DNA of 64,000 bases from Nitrosomonas sp. (GCA_028577615.1 JAJSDU010000001.1:1-64000); one strand, 5' to 3'; counted from the stretch's first letter, positions 18,314-29,038 are shown. The notes: generated from the sequence alone by a model not told the origin. Numbers and translations are program-made.

Positions 18314-20119
18314 ATGGAACGTATCATATCAGCCGAACAGGCAAGAACGCTGGACGGATTATTCGCTGAGCGTGTCCGTTCCACGCCTCAGGACGAAGCT
18401 TATCGCTACTTTAACGATCAGCATGATGCGTGGGAAACTTATACCTGGGCGCAGATGAATACCCGGATTGCGTGCTGGCAGGCGGCGTTTGAAAAAGAAA
18501 ACCTTTCTCCCGGTGATCGTGTTGCAATCATGATGCGCAACCGTCCTGAATGGGTGATGTTTGATCAGGCCGCAATGGGATTGGGGCTGGTTGTTGTGCC
18601 GTTTTATGTGGAAGATCGTGCGGACAATATCAGTTACATGCTTGCTGATGCTGGGATCAGACTCCTGGTGCTGGAAAAAGCAGATCACTGGCGGGATGTC
18701 TGCGAAGCTTCGGAGAGCGTGAGAAACCTGCAGCGGATAGTACTGGTTGATCCCAGCAAAACAACTGAAACAGACGCTTTGCGCGAGATGAATGACGAGC
18801 GCTTGGTTGCTTTAAAAGACTGGATGACTTCCGCATCAACTGATGTCAGGCATGTAAATGATGATCCTTATGCGCTGGCGACGATTATTTACACTTCAGG
18901 CACAACGGGTCGTCCGAAGGGGGTGATGCTCAATCACGATAATATTCTGTCCAACGCCTATGGTGGCTTGCAAGCCGTTCCGGTTGCTTCAGACGATGTG
19001 CTGTTGTCATTTCTGCCGCTTTCGCATACTTTTGAGCGCACGGTTGGCTATTATCTGCCGATCATGTGCGGAGCTACCGTAGCTTACGCACGTTCCATTT
19101 CACAATTGCAGGAAGATCTGCTCTTCATCCGGCCGACTATCCTGGTTTCGGTGCCACGCATTTATGAGCGGATTTACGCAGGTATTCGCGCCAAGCTGGC
19201 CGAAGGTTCGCAATTTTCACGTCGGTTGTTTGAATTCGCGGTCGACGTGGGATACAGCCGGTTCGAATATCGGCAACGGCGTGGACCCTGGAAACCGGCT
19301 TTTCTGCTGTGGCCGGCATTAGCCAGACTGGTTGCCGCAAAACTCCTGAACAAACTGGGTGGACGTCTTCGTCATGCCATGAGTGGCGGGGCGGCTTTGT
19401 CGCCAGAAATTTCACGCGTTTTTATCGGTCTGGGATTGCCGATTCTGCAAGGTTACGGCATGACCGAAAGCAGTCCGGTTGTTTGCGTCAACCGGCATGA
19501 GGATAATCTGCCTTCGAGTGTGGGGCTGCCGATTCCCGGCGTTGAAGTCAGACTTGGAGAACACAATGCGTTACTGATCCGCGGGTCGAATGTCATGATG
19601 GGTTACTGGAATAATCCCGAAGCCACCCGCGTGGTATTGTCGGATGATGGCTGGTTGAATTCGGGCGATGTCGCATCGATAGACACGCAGGGGCATGTGA
19701 CGATTACCGGGCGTTTGAAAGATATTATCGTGTTGTCGACGGGCGAGAAAGTGCCGCCCGGCGATATGGAAGCAGCCATATTGCGTGATTCAGTGTTTGA
19801 ACAAGTGATGGTCATTGGCGAATCACGCTCCTATCTTAGCGCACTGGTCGTGTTGAGCAGCACAAACTGGCAGAAATACGTGCAAGCGTACGGCCTGGAT
19901 GTGCATGCGCGCGATGAGGCAGTTGAAGAAATTCTGCTCGATAAAATTACGCATGAAACACGCGAGTTTCCAGGTTATGCGCGCATTCGCAAAGTGGCTG
20001 TTATGCCGGAACCCTGGACTGTAGATAATGAAATGTTGACGCCTACATTGAAACTGCGCCGGTCCAGGATTTTAGAACAGTACAGCAATGTGGTTGAGCG
20101 GCTTTACGAGGGGCATTAG
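18314..20119 (+). CDS. Long-chain acyl-CoA synthetase (AMP-forming)
   Basis: A 601-residue ANL enzyme of the FAA1/FadD15 type that activates fatty acids with ATP and CoA. The AMP-binding motif YTSGTTGRPKG is near 195-205, followed by GYGMTESSPV and the hinge motif GRLKDIIVLSTGEKVPP. The start ATG lies one base after the fadE stop, so the two are translationally linked. The chain shows no membrane segment. Substrate chain length cannot be decided from sequence. Confidence 0.92.
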   Translation: MERIISAEQARTLDGLFAERVRSTPQDEAYRYFNDQHDAWETYTWAQMNTRIACWQAAFEKENLSPGDRVAIMMRNRPEWVMFDQAAMGLGLVVVPFYVEDRADNISYMLADAGIRLLVLEKADHWRDVCEASESVRNLQRIVLVDPSKTTETDALREMNDERLVALKDWMTSASTDVRHVNDDPYALATIIYTSGTTGRPKGVMLNHDNILSNAYGGLQAVPVASDDVLLSFLPLSHTFERTVGYYLPIMCGATVAYARSISQLQEDLLFIRPTILVSVPRIYERIYAGIRAKLAEGSQFSRRLFEFAVDVGYSRFEYRQRRGPWKPAFLLWPALARLVAAKLLNKLGGRLRHAMSGGAALSPEISRVFIGLGLPILQGYGMTESSPVVCVNRHEDNLPSSVGLPIPGVEVRLGEHNALLIRGSNVMMGYWNNPEATRVVLSDDGWLNSGDVASIDTQGHVTITGRLKDIIVLSTGEKVPPGDMEAAILRDSVFEQVMVIGESRSYLSALVVLSSTNWQKYVQAYGLDVHARDEAVEEILLDKITHETREFPGYARIRKVAVMPEPWTVDNEMLTPTLKLRRSRILEQYSNVVERLYEGH

Positions 20120-20164
20120 TTGCGGGTGCAGGCTTTTTTATAAAAGATAAAGGTTTTGTTGATT

Positions 20165-21403
20165 CTACCGTGCCGCTGCGCGTACCGCTTCAATCAACGC
20201 AGGGTCCAGATGTCCGTCTGCGATACGTTGTGTTCGTTGTTGAAAGATACTGATCGCTTTTCGCGTCTGTGGTCCCATGACGCCATCCGCACCACCGGCA
20301 TCAATGCCGAGTGCATTGAGATCCATCTGTAATTGACGGACTTGGTCACGCGAAATTTTTATGCCATTTTCTACTGGAGCTTGGGATAACGCAGGGTCGC
20401 CGTTGATGCGATCGGCTAAATGGCCAACGGATAAAGCGTAAAATTCGGAGCGGTTCCAGCGCATGATGACATGGAAATTATCCGTGACGAGAAAAGCCGG
20501 CCCTTGATGTCCTGCGGGAACCAGCAAGGATGCTTTTTGATGCGTTGGCAATAATGCGGGCCCTGAAACCGGCATTACGCCACGCGCTGCCCAGTCATCA
20601 AGCGTGAGTTTGTGGTGCAGGCCAGCAAGCGAGTAATCAAAGCCATGTGGTAATTTGACTTCCTGGCCCCATTCAAGGTCTGGATTCCACCCCAGCCGTT
20701 TCAGGAAATGCGCTGCAGAGGCCATGGCGTCCTCCAGACTGCCCCACAAATCACGGCGTCCGTCACCATCTGCGTCTCTGGCGTAATTCAGAAATGTGGA
20801 CGGCATGAATTGCATATGCCCCATGGCACCAGCCCAGGAACCTACCATGCGGTCTGGTGTGATATCACCTGCATCAATGATACGCAAGGCATTCAGCAAT
20901 TCCTGGGTAAAAAAAGCGCTGCGCCGTTGATCGCAGGCCAGTGTTGCGAGTGAATCAGGCACCGACCAGTCGCCAAAATAACCGCCGTAATTGGTTTCCA
21001 GTCCCCAGAATGAAACCAGATATTTGGCCGGTATACCGTTTTCCCGCTCTATTTTGTTTAGTAACCCGCGATGTTCTGCAACAAGTTTGCGTCCTTTGCG
21101 TATCCGGTCATCCGTGACGCGGGCATTGAAGTAACCCGCAAAGGTCTGCGTGAATTCAGGCTGGCGGCGATCCAGTTCGATCACGCGCGCAAGGTGCTTA
21201 ACCTTGCCAAGGACGCTATTGATCGTGTTGTCCGATATACCGAGCTGGCGAGCTTGCAGTTGCAAGTTTGCGACGCATTCATTGAATTGCTGTTTGTCGG
21301 CGGAAACAGCCGGATTTAACGCAAAAGTGTTGATCAGAAAGAGTGACGCTGAAAACATCAATACCTTCTGATGTTTCTTTGTATACAGCCGCAAAAAACT
21401 CAT
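20165..21403 (-). CDS. Lytic murein transglycosylase, MltB family
   Basis: A 412-residue periplasmic enzyme that cleaves peptidoglycan glycan strands to 1,6-anhydro ends. It has an N-terminal signal or anchor (hydrophobic residues 15-32), an SLT_2 catalytic domain with the active-site Glu in FWGLETNYG (near 134), and AMGHMQFMPSTF. A C-terminal peptidoglycan-binding domain of the PG_binding_1 type is present (LQMDLNALGIDAGGADGVMG). The length is usual for the MltB/SltB group with a binding domain. It converges with the acyl-CoA synthetase gene. Confidence 0.94.
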   Translation of the reverse strand: MSFLRLYTKKHQKVLMFSASLFLINTFALNPAVSADKQQFNECVANLQLQARQLGISDNTINSVLGKVKHLARVIELDRRQPEFTQTFAGYFNARVTDDRIRKGRKLVAEHRGLLNKIERENGIPAKYLVSFWGLETNYGGYFGDWSVPDSLATLACDQRRSAFFTQELLNALRIIDAGDITPDRMVGSWAGAMGHMQFMPSTFLNYARDADGDGRRDLWGSLEDAMASAAHFLKRLGWNPDLEWGQEVKLPHGFDYSLAGLHHKLTLDDWAARGVMPVSGPALLPTHQKASLLVPAGHQGPAFLVTDNFHVIMRWNRSEFYALSVGHLADRINGDPALSQAPVENGIKISRDQVRQLQMDLNALGIDAGGADGVMGPQTRKAISIFQQRTQRIADGHLDPALIEAVRAAAR

Positions 21404-21474
21404 GATGGACGACGCAATGAAAGAAATTGAACAGACTGATCCTGCAAGTGTACTATTTTCATCAATATAAATAT

Positions 21475-21918
21475 TTATTTACCACGATGCGGACAGTCTG
21501 TCTGTAAACAGTCTGCATATAATGATAAAGAATGCTCCTGCAATTTAAATCCGCGTTCCTTTGCGATAACGATCTGCCGTTTTTCGATTGCTTCATCGTA
21601 AAATTCCTCAACGCGGCCGCATTGCAGGCAAACCAGATGATCGTGATGGCCATCGCTTTTCAGTTCAAAAACGGCTTTGCCGCTTTCAAAATGATGCCGT
21701 TCAAGTAATCCGGCCTGCTCAAATTGCGTTAAAACCCGATATACTGTCGCTAAGCCAATATCTTCATTTTCATTCAACAGTTCCTTATAAACATCTTCTG
21801 CGGAAAGATGGCGGACAGAACTGTTCTCAAACAGATTGAGTATCTTAAGCCGTGGAAGCGTGGTTTTAAGGCCGGTGTTTTTTAGATCGATATGCTTGAG
21901 TTCCCGAGAATTGCTCAT
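21475..21918 (-). CDS. fur: Ferric uptake regulator Fur
   Basis: A 147-residue iron-responsive repressor. The N-terminal winged helix ([11 protein letters not shown], then the recognition helix with GLATVYRVL) is followed by [16 protein letters not shown], with the metal-sensing His-rich site and first CxxC. A C-terminal Cys pair is in DCLQTDCPH. The gene is divergent from bamE, a common betaproteobacterial arrangement. The shared upstream region is AT-rich, but I see no textbook Fur box. Confidence 0.97.
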   Translation of the reverse strand: MSNSRELKHIDLKNTGLKTTLPRLKILNLFENSSVRHLSAEDVYKELLNENEDIGLATVYRVLTQFEQAGLLERHHFESGKAVFELKSDGHHDHLVCLQCGRVEEFYDEAIEKRQIVIAKERGFKLQEHSLSLYADCLQTDCPHRGK

Positions 21919-22068
21919 GGTTATCTCTGCCTAGTAAATTATTTACTGTATCATATCGCGCTAAATGAATAAAAGCGTAAAAACTTACGGAGGTATTCAA
22001 AATTAATTGCGCGTGTAAGCTTGTTGAGTTTACTACACAACGATGAAATTACAAAAGATATCAATAAA

Positions 22069-22545
22069 ATGCCAATAAAAATAATAACTTTACTGGTTTT
22101 TTTGCATTTTCTGGCCGGATGTTCGTTAGCCCCGCGTTTACTTTATAAAATCGATGTGCAACAGGGTAATGTCTTGACTGACGAAATGCTTGAAAAGCTA
22201 CGGCCGGGCATGACACGATCGCAGGTCAGGTTCGTGCTGGGTTCGCCCTTGATCGTTGATCCGTTTCGCAATAATCGCTGGGATTATGCATATATTCAAC
22301 GTATCAGGGGAGGGCTGGTTGAGCAGAAAAAGTTGACCGTTTTTTTTGAAGATGACCGTTTGGTACGAACTGAAATGCAGGAAATGTATTCCAGCGGCAG
22401 AAAAACACCGCAACTGGATGCGCAACCGAAGTCTGATGATTTTGATAATAAGCTATTGCGCGATTCGCCTGAAAATCCTGTAATACCTGATGCGGAATCC
22501 GGCAGACCGGACAGTACTTCCAGAAAGCCTGCTGATAACTACTGA
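22069..22545 (+). CDS. bamE: Outer membrane assembly lipoprotein BamE (SmpA/OmlA)
   Basis: A 158-residue lipoprotein of the BAM complex that inserts beta-barrel proteins in the outer membrane. The signal ends in the lipobox LAGC (Cys18). The conserved core is present: KLRPGMTRSQVRFVLGSP and WDYAYIQR. I chose ATG 22069 because it begins the lipoprotein signal. An upstream TTG at 22021 would add 16 residues before it. The C-terminus after about 110 is a hydrophilic tail rich in Pro, Asp and Ser, longer than in E. coli BamE but common in this order. dapB follows after 39 bp. Confidence 0.95.
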   Translation: MPIKIITLLVFLHFLAGCSLAPRLLYKIDVQQGNVLTDEMLEKLRPGMTRSQVRFVLGSPLIVDPFRNNRWDYAYIQRIRGGLVEQKKLTVFFEDDRLVRTEMQEMYSSGRKTPQLDAQPKSDDFDNKLLRDSPENPVIPDAESGRPDSTSRKPADNY

Positions 22546-22557
22546 TATACACCATAA

Positions 22558-23391
<834 letters not shown>

Positions 23392-23396
23392 TTGTC

Positions 23397-24224
23397 GTGG
23401 CAACCTATGCAATTGGAGATATTCAGGGCTGTTACACCGCTTTCAGGGCATTGCTCGAGCTGATCGGATTTAATCGGGAACGAGACAGGCTGTGGCTGGT
23501 TGGCGATATTGTCAATCGCGGGCCCGATTCACTGGACATGCTGCGTTTTGCAAGGCAGGCGGGCGATTCGGTAGTCATGGTGCTGGGTAATCATGACTTG
23601 CATCTGTTGATGGTGCATGCGGGCATCGCACGCAGCAACAGGAACGACACCATTCAACCCATTCTCGATGCGGAAGACTGTGAAACAATGCTGTCCTGGT
23701 TACGCCATCAGCGGCTTTTCTATATGGAAAACGGCTATGTCATGGTGCACGCAGGCTTGCTGCCGTGCTGGTCGGTTTCCAGGTCTTCGGAGCTGGCCGC
23801 AGAAGTCGAGAGTGCTTTGCGGCAGAACAATTACCGCGAAATCTTTGCGCGACTGTACGGTAATGAGCCTGATTACTGGCGTGACAACTGGAAGAATTCG
23901 GAACGATTGCGCGTGATTATCAATGCGATGACGCGTATGCGCGTTTGCAGTTCTGCGGGCAGAATGAATTTTTCATACAAAGGAACGCTTGACTCTATAC
24001 CGGAGGGCTATATGCCCTGGTTTGAAGTGCCTGGCAGAGTCAGCAGAAATGACACGATTATCTGCGGCCATTGGTCGGCGTTAGGTTTATATGTCACCGA
24101 ACATGTCATTGCGCTGGACAGTGGTTGTGTCTGGAATGGTCGACTATCCGCTATCCGCCTGGAAGATAGGAAGGTTTTTCAGATTCAGTGTGGTACAGCG
24201 GCAGTGGCAGCGACAGGGTATTAG
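23397..24224 (+). CDS. apaH: Symmetrical bis(5'-nucleosyl)-tetraphosphatase ApaH
   Basis: A 275-residue calcineurin-like metallophosphatase that splits Ap4A to two ADP. It has the three metal motifs GDIQGCY, GDIVNRGPDS and GNHD, and later GHWSALG with a catalytic His. The start is a GTG five bases after the dapB stop, and no ATG fits the conserved N-terminus MATYAIGD. Its last 74 bases overlap the end of the convergent acyltransferase gene. ApaH also affects RNA 5'-cap levels in E. coli. Confidence 0.96.
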   Translation: MATYAIGDIQGCYTAFRALLELIGFNRERDRLWLVGDIVNRGPDSLDMLRFARQAGDSVVMVLGNHDLHLLMVHAGIARSNRNDTIQPILDAEDCETMLSWLRHQRLFYMENGYVMVHAGLLPCWSVSRSSELAAEVESALRQNNYREIFARLYGNEPDYWRDNWKNSERLRVIINAMTRMRVCSSAGRMNFSYKGTLDSIPEGYMPWFEVPGRVSRNDTIICGHWSALGLYVTEHVIALDSGCVWNGRLSAIRLEDRKVFQIQCGTAAVAATGY

Positions 24225-24951
24225 CGACAGCGTGTTCAGCCAGACGCGCCAGTTCGCGGCGATTTTTTCCTGCGGTATGAATGGCGTCGCTGAAAGTCAC
24301 CACGGCGTCAATACAAGGTTGCTTGAGAATTTTCTGTAAGGAAACAACGAGTGATACGTCAATATAAGCAGCATCTCTGGAGATATTGCCTTTGTAATCC
24401 AGATAGCGGATGGCGACAGGATATAAATTAGCCTCTGCAGTGATGGCGGATTGAAGCAGGGATGCGTGGAAATGATTGATTTTTGTTCCGTCACTGGTGC
24501 CTGCTTCCGGAAAAATACAAACCCGCTCTCCTGAGCCGAGTGCATTGCTGATTTCCCGGTTGATACGCAATGTATCACTGCGTTTGGAACGCTCGATAAA
24601 TAGCGTTCCGATTCTTTTGCTCAAAAACCCAATAACAGGCCAGTTTTTGATTTCCGATTTAGCGACAAATTGTGTCGGAGTGGCGGCCATCATGACACAG
24701 ATGTCAAGCCAGGAAACATGATTGGCGACTAATAATGCGCGTTTGATTTGCTGCTCGGGTATTTCGCCAGAACATTGCAAATTGATATGCAGTATTTTCA
24801 GTATGCCAGCAGCCCAGTTCTGCATCATGCGCTGTTGCCTGTTCCGGGAGCAATAGGGATAAACAATGGCCTGCAATACGCCCCATATGACATGGACGAT
24901 GAGTCTTGCCAGCCGGATTATGCGAACGTAGCGTGGTGCGATTTGTTTCAT
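24151..24951 (-). CDS. 1-Acylglycerol-3-phosphate acyltransferase family protein (PlsC-like)
   Basis: An approximately 266-residue membrane acyltransferase. The HX4D catalytic motif is NHVSWLD, and motif III reads FPEAGTSDG where most family members have FPEGT. A hydrophobic segment near the N-terminus (LARLIVHVIWGVLQAIVY) anchors it. It probably acylates lysophosphatidate, though lyso-ornithine lipid acyltransferases (OlsA) look similar. The start is uncertain: the ORF is open to 25083, where an ATG has a distant AGGA. I favour ATG 24951 on usual length. The 3' end overlaps apaH on the opposite strand. Confidence 0.88.
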   Translation of the reverse strand: MKQIAPRYVRIIRLARLIVHVIWGVLQAIVYPYCSRNRQQRMMQNWAAGILKILHINLQCSGEIPEQQIKRALLVANHVSWLDICVMMAATPTQFVAKSEIKNWPVIGFLSKRIGTLFIERSKRSDTLRINREISNALGSGERVCIFPEAGTSDGTKINHFHASLLQSAITAEANLYPVAIRYLDYKGNISRDAAYIDVSLVVSLQKILKQPCIDAVVTFSDAIHTAGKNRRELARLAEHAVANTLSLPLPLYHTESEKPSYLPGG

Positions 24952-25177
24952 GTTGAATGTGAACCACCGAATACGATTGTAGTTGAATTCAAAAAGCATT
25001 CTACATTGAAACGCAGGTCTGCGACAGGCTTGACGAACGGAGGATGGGATGCTCGGCTGTGCGTCCGGCGCAATGCTATCCATGAATATAATTTCCTGAA
25101 GATTTCCGTGAAGTCATCATCGGACTGCATTGCAGACAGAAATTCATTGCCTATTGTTTTAAGCCAAAGTCAGAAAT

Positions 25178-25196
25178 AACCCTAATCTAGGGGGTT
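25178..25196. terminator. Small hairpin upstream of pilT
   Basis: AACCCTA, a 3-nt loop and TAGGG, with extra Gs and then TT. It lies between the divergent plsC-like and pilT genes, so its role is unclear: it could end a short transcript or be part of the pilT leader. Confidence 0.3.
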
Positions 25197-25265
25197 TGTT
25201 TGTCTGATGACGTCAAGTCGCGAGCGGTTAATATTTTCCGATATAAGCGGAAATTGGGGAATTAC

Positions 25266-26306
25266 ATGAATATTGTCGAGCTGCTCGCATTTGTCGTTAA
25301 AAACAAGGCTTCGGATTTACATTTATCAGCTGGCATGCCGCCTATGATACGCGTGCATGGTGAAGTCAAACGCATCAATTTACCGGAAATGGAACATAAG
25401 GAAGTACATGCCATGGTGTACGATATTATGAATGACAGCCAGCGCAAGTACTATGAAGAAAACCTGGAATGTGATTTTTCGTTTGAAGTACCCAGTCTGG
25501 CGCGGTTCCGTGTCAATGCGTTCAATACGCAGCGTGGCGCGGCGACTGTCATGCGGACAATTCCATCAAAAGTATTGACGCTGGAAGAATTGAATGCGCC
25601 GAAGATTTTTGCTGAAATCGCCAATCAACCGAGAGGTGTTGTGCTCGTTACAGGACCGACCGGATCAGGCAAGTCCACTACACTGGCTGCGATGATCAAT
25701 CATATCAACGAAAATGAATATGGTCATATTCTGACGTTGGAGGATCCAATCGAGTTCGTGCATCAAAGCAAAAAATGTCTCATTAATCAGCGCGAAGTGG
25801 GCCGGGATACGCATAGCTTTGAGAATGCGCTGCGTTCAGCGTTGCGTGAAGACCCCGACATCATTCTGGTCGGTGAATTACGCGACCTGGAAACCATACG
25901 GCTGGCCATGACGGCAGCAGAAACCGGTCACCTGGTTTTTGGCACCCTGCATACCAGTTCAGCCGCTAAGACTATAGATCGTATCATTGACGTTTTTCCG
26001 GCTGAAGAAAAGGAAATGATACGTGCAATGCTGTCGGAATCACTCAGGGCGGTGATATCGCAGACACTGCTGAAAACGAAGGATGGCAATGGGCGTGTAG
26101 CCGCGCATGAAATTATGATTGGCACACCCGCTATTCGTAATCTGATTCGTGAAGCCAAAGTTGCACAGATGTATTCTGCAATTCAAACCGGACAGAATTT
26201 TGGCATGCAGACACTGGATCAGAATTTGACCGAACTGGTAAGGCGCAATGTCGTTGCCATGGCGGAAGCACGTAACAAGGCAGCGAATAAAGACAATTTC
26301 AGATAA
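25266..26306 (+). CDS. pilT: Type IV pilus retraction ATPase PilT
   Basis: A 346-residue hexameric secretion ATPase that powers pilus retraction for twitching and DNA uptake. ASDLHLSAGMPP opens the N-terminal PAS-like domain. Walker A GPTGSGKST is near 130-140, the Asp box LTLEDPIEFVH follows, Walker B is DIILVGELRD, the His box is GHLVFGTLHT, and the C-terminal AIRNLIRE is the PilT-specific AIRNLIRE motif. ATG 25266 has GGGGA upstream and matches the usual PilT start. An upstream TTG at 25200 would add 22 residues. pilU follows. Confidence 0.97.
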   Translation: MNIVELLAFVVKNKASDLHLSAGMPPMIRVHGEVKRINLPEMEHKEVHAMVYDIMNDSQRKYYEENLECDFSFEVPSLARFRVNAFNTQRGAATVMRTIPSKVLTLEELNAPKIFAEIANQPRGVVLVTGPTGSGKSTTLAAMINHINENEYGHILTLEDPIEFVHQSKKCLINQREVGRDTHSFENALRSALREDPDIILVGELRDLETIRLAMTAAETGHLVFGTLHTSSAAKTIDRIIDVFPAEEKEMIRAMLSESLRAVISQTLLKTKDGNGRVAAHEIMIGTPAIRNLIREAKVAQMYSAIQTGQNFGMQTLDQNLTELVRRNVVAMAEARNKAANKDNFR

Positions 26307-26321
26307 TTCACCGGTGTGACT

Positions 26322-27461
26322 ATGAATAAAGAACAAGCGACAAAATTCATGCATGATCTTCTGCGTTTAATGCTGAGCAAAAAAGCGTCAGATTTGTTTA
26401 TTACCGCGGGTTTTCCACCGGCTTTGAAAATCGATGGGAAAATGACACCGGTATCCCAGCAGCACTTATCTGCAGCGCATACTGAAGTTCTGGCGCGAGC
26501 GATCATGAATGAAAAACAGACCATGGAATTCGAGCAGACCAAGGAATGTAATTTTGCAATCAATCCTGCCGGAATTGGACGTTTCCGTGTTAATACGTTT
26601 GTTCAGCAGCAACGGGTAGGACTGGTGTTGCGGACAATTACAACAACAATACCGGATTTTGACGCGCTGGGTCTGCCGCCAGTACTCAAGGAAGTCGTGA
26701 TGAGCAAACGTGGTCTGGTTATTTTTGTTGGTGGCACCGGTTCAGGTAAGTCAACTTCCATGGCCGCGCTTATCGGGCATCGGAATAAAAACAGCTATGG
26801 TCATATCATTACCATTGAGGATCCGGTGGAGTATGTTCATGAGCATATCAACTGCATCATCACCCAACGCGAAGTCGGCGTCGATACCGAATCCTGGGAA
26901 GCGGCATTGAAAAACACGTTGCGCCAGGCGCCGGATGTAATATTAATCGGTGAAATTCGTGACCGTGAAACCATGGAGCACGCGATTGCGTTTGCCGAAA
27001 CCGGCCATTTGTGCATGGGCACATTGCACGCAAACAGTGCAAATCAGGCGCTTGACCGGATTATCAATTTTTTCCCGGAAGAACGCCGTCAGCAGTTACT
27101 CATGGATTTGTCACTGAATTTAAGGGGATTGATCGCGCAGCGGTTGATTCCGAAAAAGGACAGCAAAGGCCGGGTTGCCGCGATTGAAATCATGCTCAAT
27201 TCGCCCCTGATTTCTGATTTGATATTTAAAGGCGATGTGCATGAAATCAAGCAGATCATGAAAAAATCACGCGAACTCGGTATGCAGACATTTGATATGG
27301 CGTTGTTCGATCTCTACGAAGCCGGTTTCATCAGTTATGAAGATGCCCTGAGGAATGCGGACTCAATGAATGAGCTGCGTCTGCAGATCAAACTGGAAGG
27401 CAAGGAAGCAAAAGATAAAGATTTGGGCGCGGGTATCGCGCATCTGGCTATTCAGGAATAA
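26322..27461 (+). CDS. pilU: PilT-dependent retraction ATPase PilU
   Basis: A 379-residue paralogue of PilT. KASDLFITAGFPP, Walker A GGTGSGKST, the Asp box ITIEDPVEYVHEH, Walker B DVILIGEIRD and the His box GHLCMGTLHANS are present. The C-terminus is longer than in PilT and lacks its AIRNLIRE motif, as in other PilU proteins. It starts 15 bp after pilT, and a GTG six bases earlier is a possible alternative start. PilU boosts retraction force in concert with PilT. Confidence 0.96.
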   Translation: MNKEQATKFMHDLLRLMLSKKASDLFITAGFPPALKIDGKMTPVSQQHLSAAHTEVLARAIMNEKQTMEFEQTKECNFAINPAGIGRFRVNTFVQQQRVGLVLRTITTTIPDFDALGLPPVLKEVVMSKRGLVIFVGGTGSGKSTSMAALIGHRNKNSYGHIITIEDPVEYVHEHINCIITQREVGVDTESWEAALKNTLRQAPDVILIGEIRDRETMEHAIAFAETGHLCMGTLHANSANQALDRIINFFPEERRQQLLMDLSLNLRGLIAQRLIPKKDSKGRVAAIEIMLNSPLISDLIFKGDVHEIKQIMKKSRELGMQTFDMALFDLYEAGFISYEDALRNADSMNELRLQIKLEGKEAKDKDLGAGIAHLAIQE

Positions 27462-27618
27462 GTTGAAGAATTTTGTGATGCTCTGATTCCGAGGCAGTTC
27501 GGTTGCTGTAAGCTGGAATTCAGGCATCAATGCAAGAAAGAAATACGAGTTTTCCAGCAGCTTGATTTCATGAAATAAACCCCCATCATTCTGCTATATT
27601 TGATTGATGGGAAGCGCA

Positions 27619-28422
27619 ATGATGAATCTCCATACCCCAACCTTTCGTAAGCCTGCGGTTGCCGGTCTTTTTTATCCCGCTGATGAGCGGCAGCTGTCAA
27701 ACGGTTTAAAGCGACTAATGGCTGACGCGCGTCCGTATAAGCTGTCACCGAAAGCGCTGATTGTTCCGCATGCCGGTTATATCTACTCCGGCGTGATAGC
27801 GGCGACAGCATATGCAACTTTAATTGCCAGACGCGAGATCATCAAACGCGTCATATTGCTTGGGCCTGCGCATCGGGTGGCGGTACGGGGTCTGGCGCTG
27901 CCCGGTGCGGACTATTTCGATACACCGTTGGGAGCGGTTGAGGTTGACAAAGCTGCGATTCAGTCAATTGCAGATTTGCCGCAGATTACGATCAGCCCGG
28001 AGGCACACTGCCTTGAGCATGCACTGGAAGTGCAATTACCGTTTCTGCAGTATGTATTGGCCGATTTCAGTGTATTGCCGCTTGTCGTAGGCACTGCGTC
28101 AGCTCAGGAAGTTGCCGAAGTACTCGATACTGTTTGGGGTGGCGATGAAACCCTGATTGTGATCAGCTCCGATCTGTCGCATTATTTGCCCTATGCGATG
28201 GCCCGGCAAGCCGATCATGCGACTGTTCAGTCAATTCTGCAGTTAGAACAGTCTGTCACGCATGAGCAGGCGTGTGGTGGGACACCGATCAATGGATTGA
28301 TTGTGGCGGCTCAGCGGCATCACTTGAAACCCATTCTGCTGGATCTGCGTAATTCGGGCGATACTGCGGGTACTCGGGATCAGGTTGTCGGTTACGCCGC
28401 AATTGCATTTTGTGGACAATAA
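27619..28422 (+). CDS. amrB: AmmeMemoRadiSam system protein B (MEMO1 family)
   Basis: An approximately 267-residue protein of the MEMO family, structurally related to extradiol dioxygenases. Visible motifs are VPHAGYIYSG (putative metal His), LGPAHR, EAHCLEHALEVQLPFLQ and SSDLSHYLPY. The three-gene set MEMO, AMMECR1 and radical SAM recurs across bacteria and archaea, with no firmly assigned reaction that I know of. The start is ambiguous among ATG 27607, 27619 and 27622. GGGAAG upstream favours 27619. The next gene begins 13 bp after the stop. Confidence 0.92.
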   Translation: MMNLHTPTFRKPAVAGLFYPADERQLSNGLKRLMADARPYKLSPKALIVPHAGYIYSGVIAATAYATLIARREIIKRVILLGPAHRVAVRGLALPGADYFDTPLGAVEVDKAAIQSIADLPQITISPEAHCLEHALEVQLPFLQYVLADFSVLPLVVGTASAQEVAEVLDTVWGGDETLIVISSDLSHYLPYAMARQADHATVQSILQLEQSVTHEQACGGTPINGLIVAAQRHHLKPILLDLRNSGDTAGTRDQVVGYAAIAFCGQ

Positions 28423-28435
28423 GGCAGGAGACGAC

Positions 28436-29038
28436 ATGCGGACACAGTTTATCGATCATTATCAACAAGGCAGGACTCTGCTGCAAATCGCGCGTACCGC
28501 TATTGCACGCGCACTGAAAATCACCGCCTGGACAGACGAATCTGTCGATCTGTCGGCGCAATGGCTTCAACAAACAGGCGCAACATTTATAACGCTGACG
28601 CACGATGAGTGTTTGCGCGGGTGTATCGGTTCTTTGCAGGCGAATCAGCCGCTGATTGAAAATGTACGCAGTAATGCGGTATCGGCCGCGTTGCACGATA
28701 CCCGCTTTTTGCCGGTGACAATAGAAGAGCTGGAGAGCATATCCATTGAGGTATCGCTGCTTTCAGCATTGCAGCCCATCCGGTTTGCCAGCGAATCGGA
28801 TGCCTTAAGGCAACTGCGGCCAGGCATGGATGGCATCATGCTGGAATATGGCATCTATCGTAGCACCTTTCTGCCACAGGTATGGGACAGCCTGCCTCAG
28901 CCGCGAGAATTTCTGGCCCAGCTTAAAGTAAAAGCAGGTTTGTACGCTGATTTCTGGGATGGCAATCTGCAATTATCGCGTTATACCGTCCAGAAATGGC
29001 GTGAAGCAGACTTTTTTAAGGAGCAGAATCATGGATGA
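28436..29038 (+). CDS. amrA: AmmeMemoRadiSam system protein A (AMMECR1 domain)
   Basis: A 200-residue AMMECR1-fold protein. The signature LRGCIGSLQANQPLIENV is at about 60-77, followed by FLPVTIEELESISIEVSLL. The ATG at 28436 has AGGAG seven bases upstream, and the longer frame from 28385 overlaps the previous gene without need. The stop codon overlaps the radical SAM gene by 8 nt, indicating coupled translation and a functional unit. Confidence 0.93.
   Translation: MRTQFIDHYQQGRTLLQIARTAIARALKITAWTDESVDLSAQWLQQTGATFITLTHDECLRGCIGSLQANQPLIENVRSNAVSAALHDTRFLPVTIEELESISIEVSLLSALQPIRFASESDALRQLRPGMDGIMLEYGIYRSTFLPQVWDSLPQPREFLAQLKVKAGLYADFWDGNLQLSRYTVQKWREADFFKEQNHG

Noticed and set aside
21919..22068. 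Fur box between fur and bamE
   Set aside because: The gap is AT-rich with partial matches only. No 19-bp consensus-like palindrome was found, so autoregulation is not claimed.
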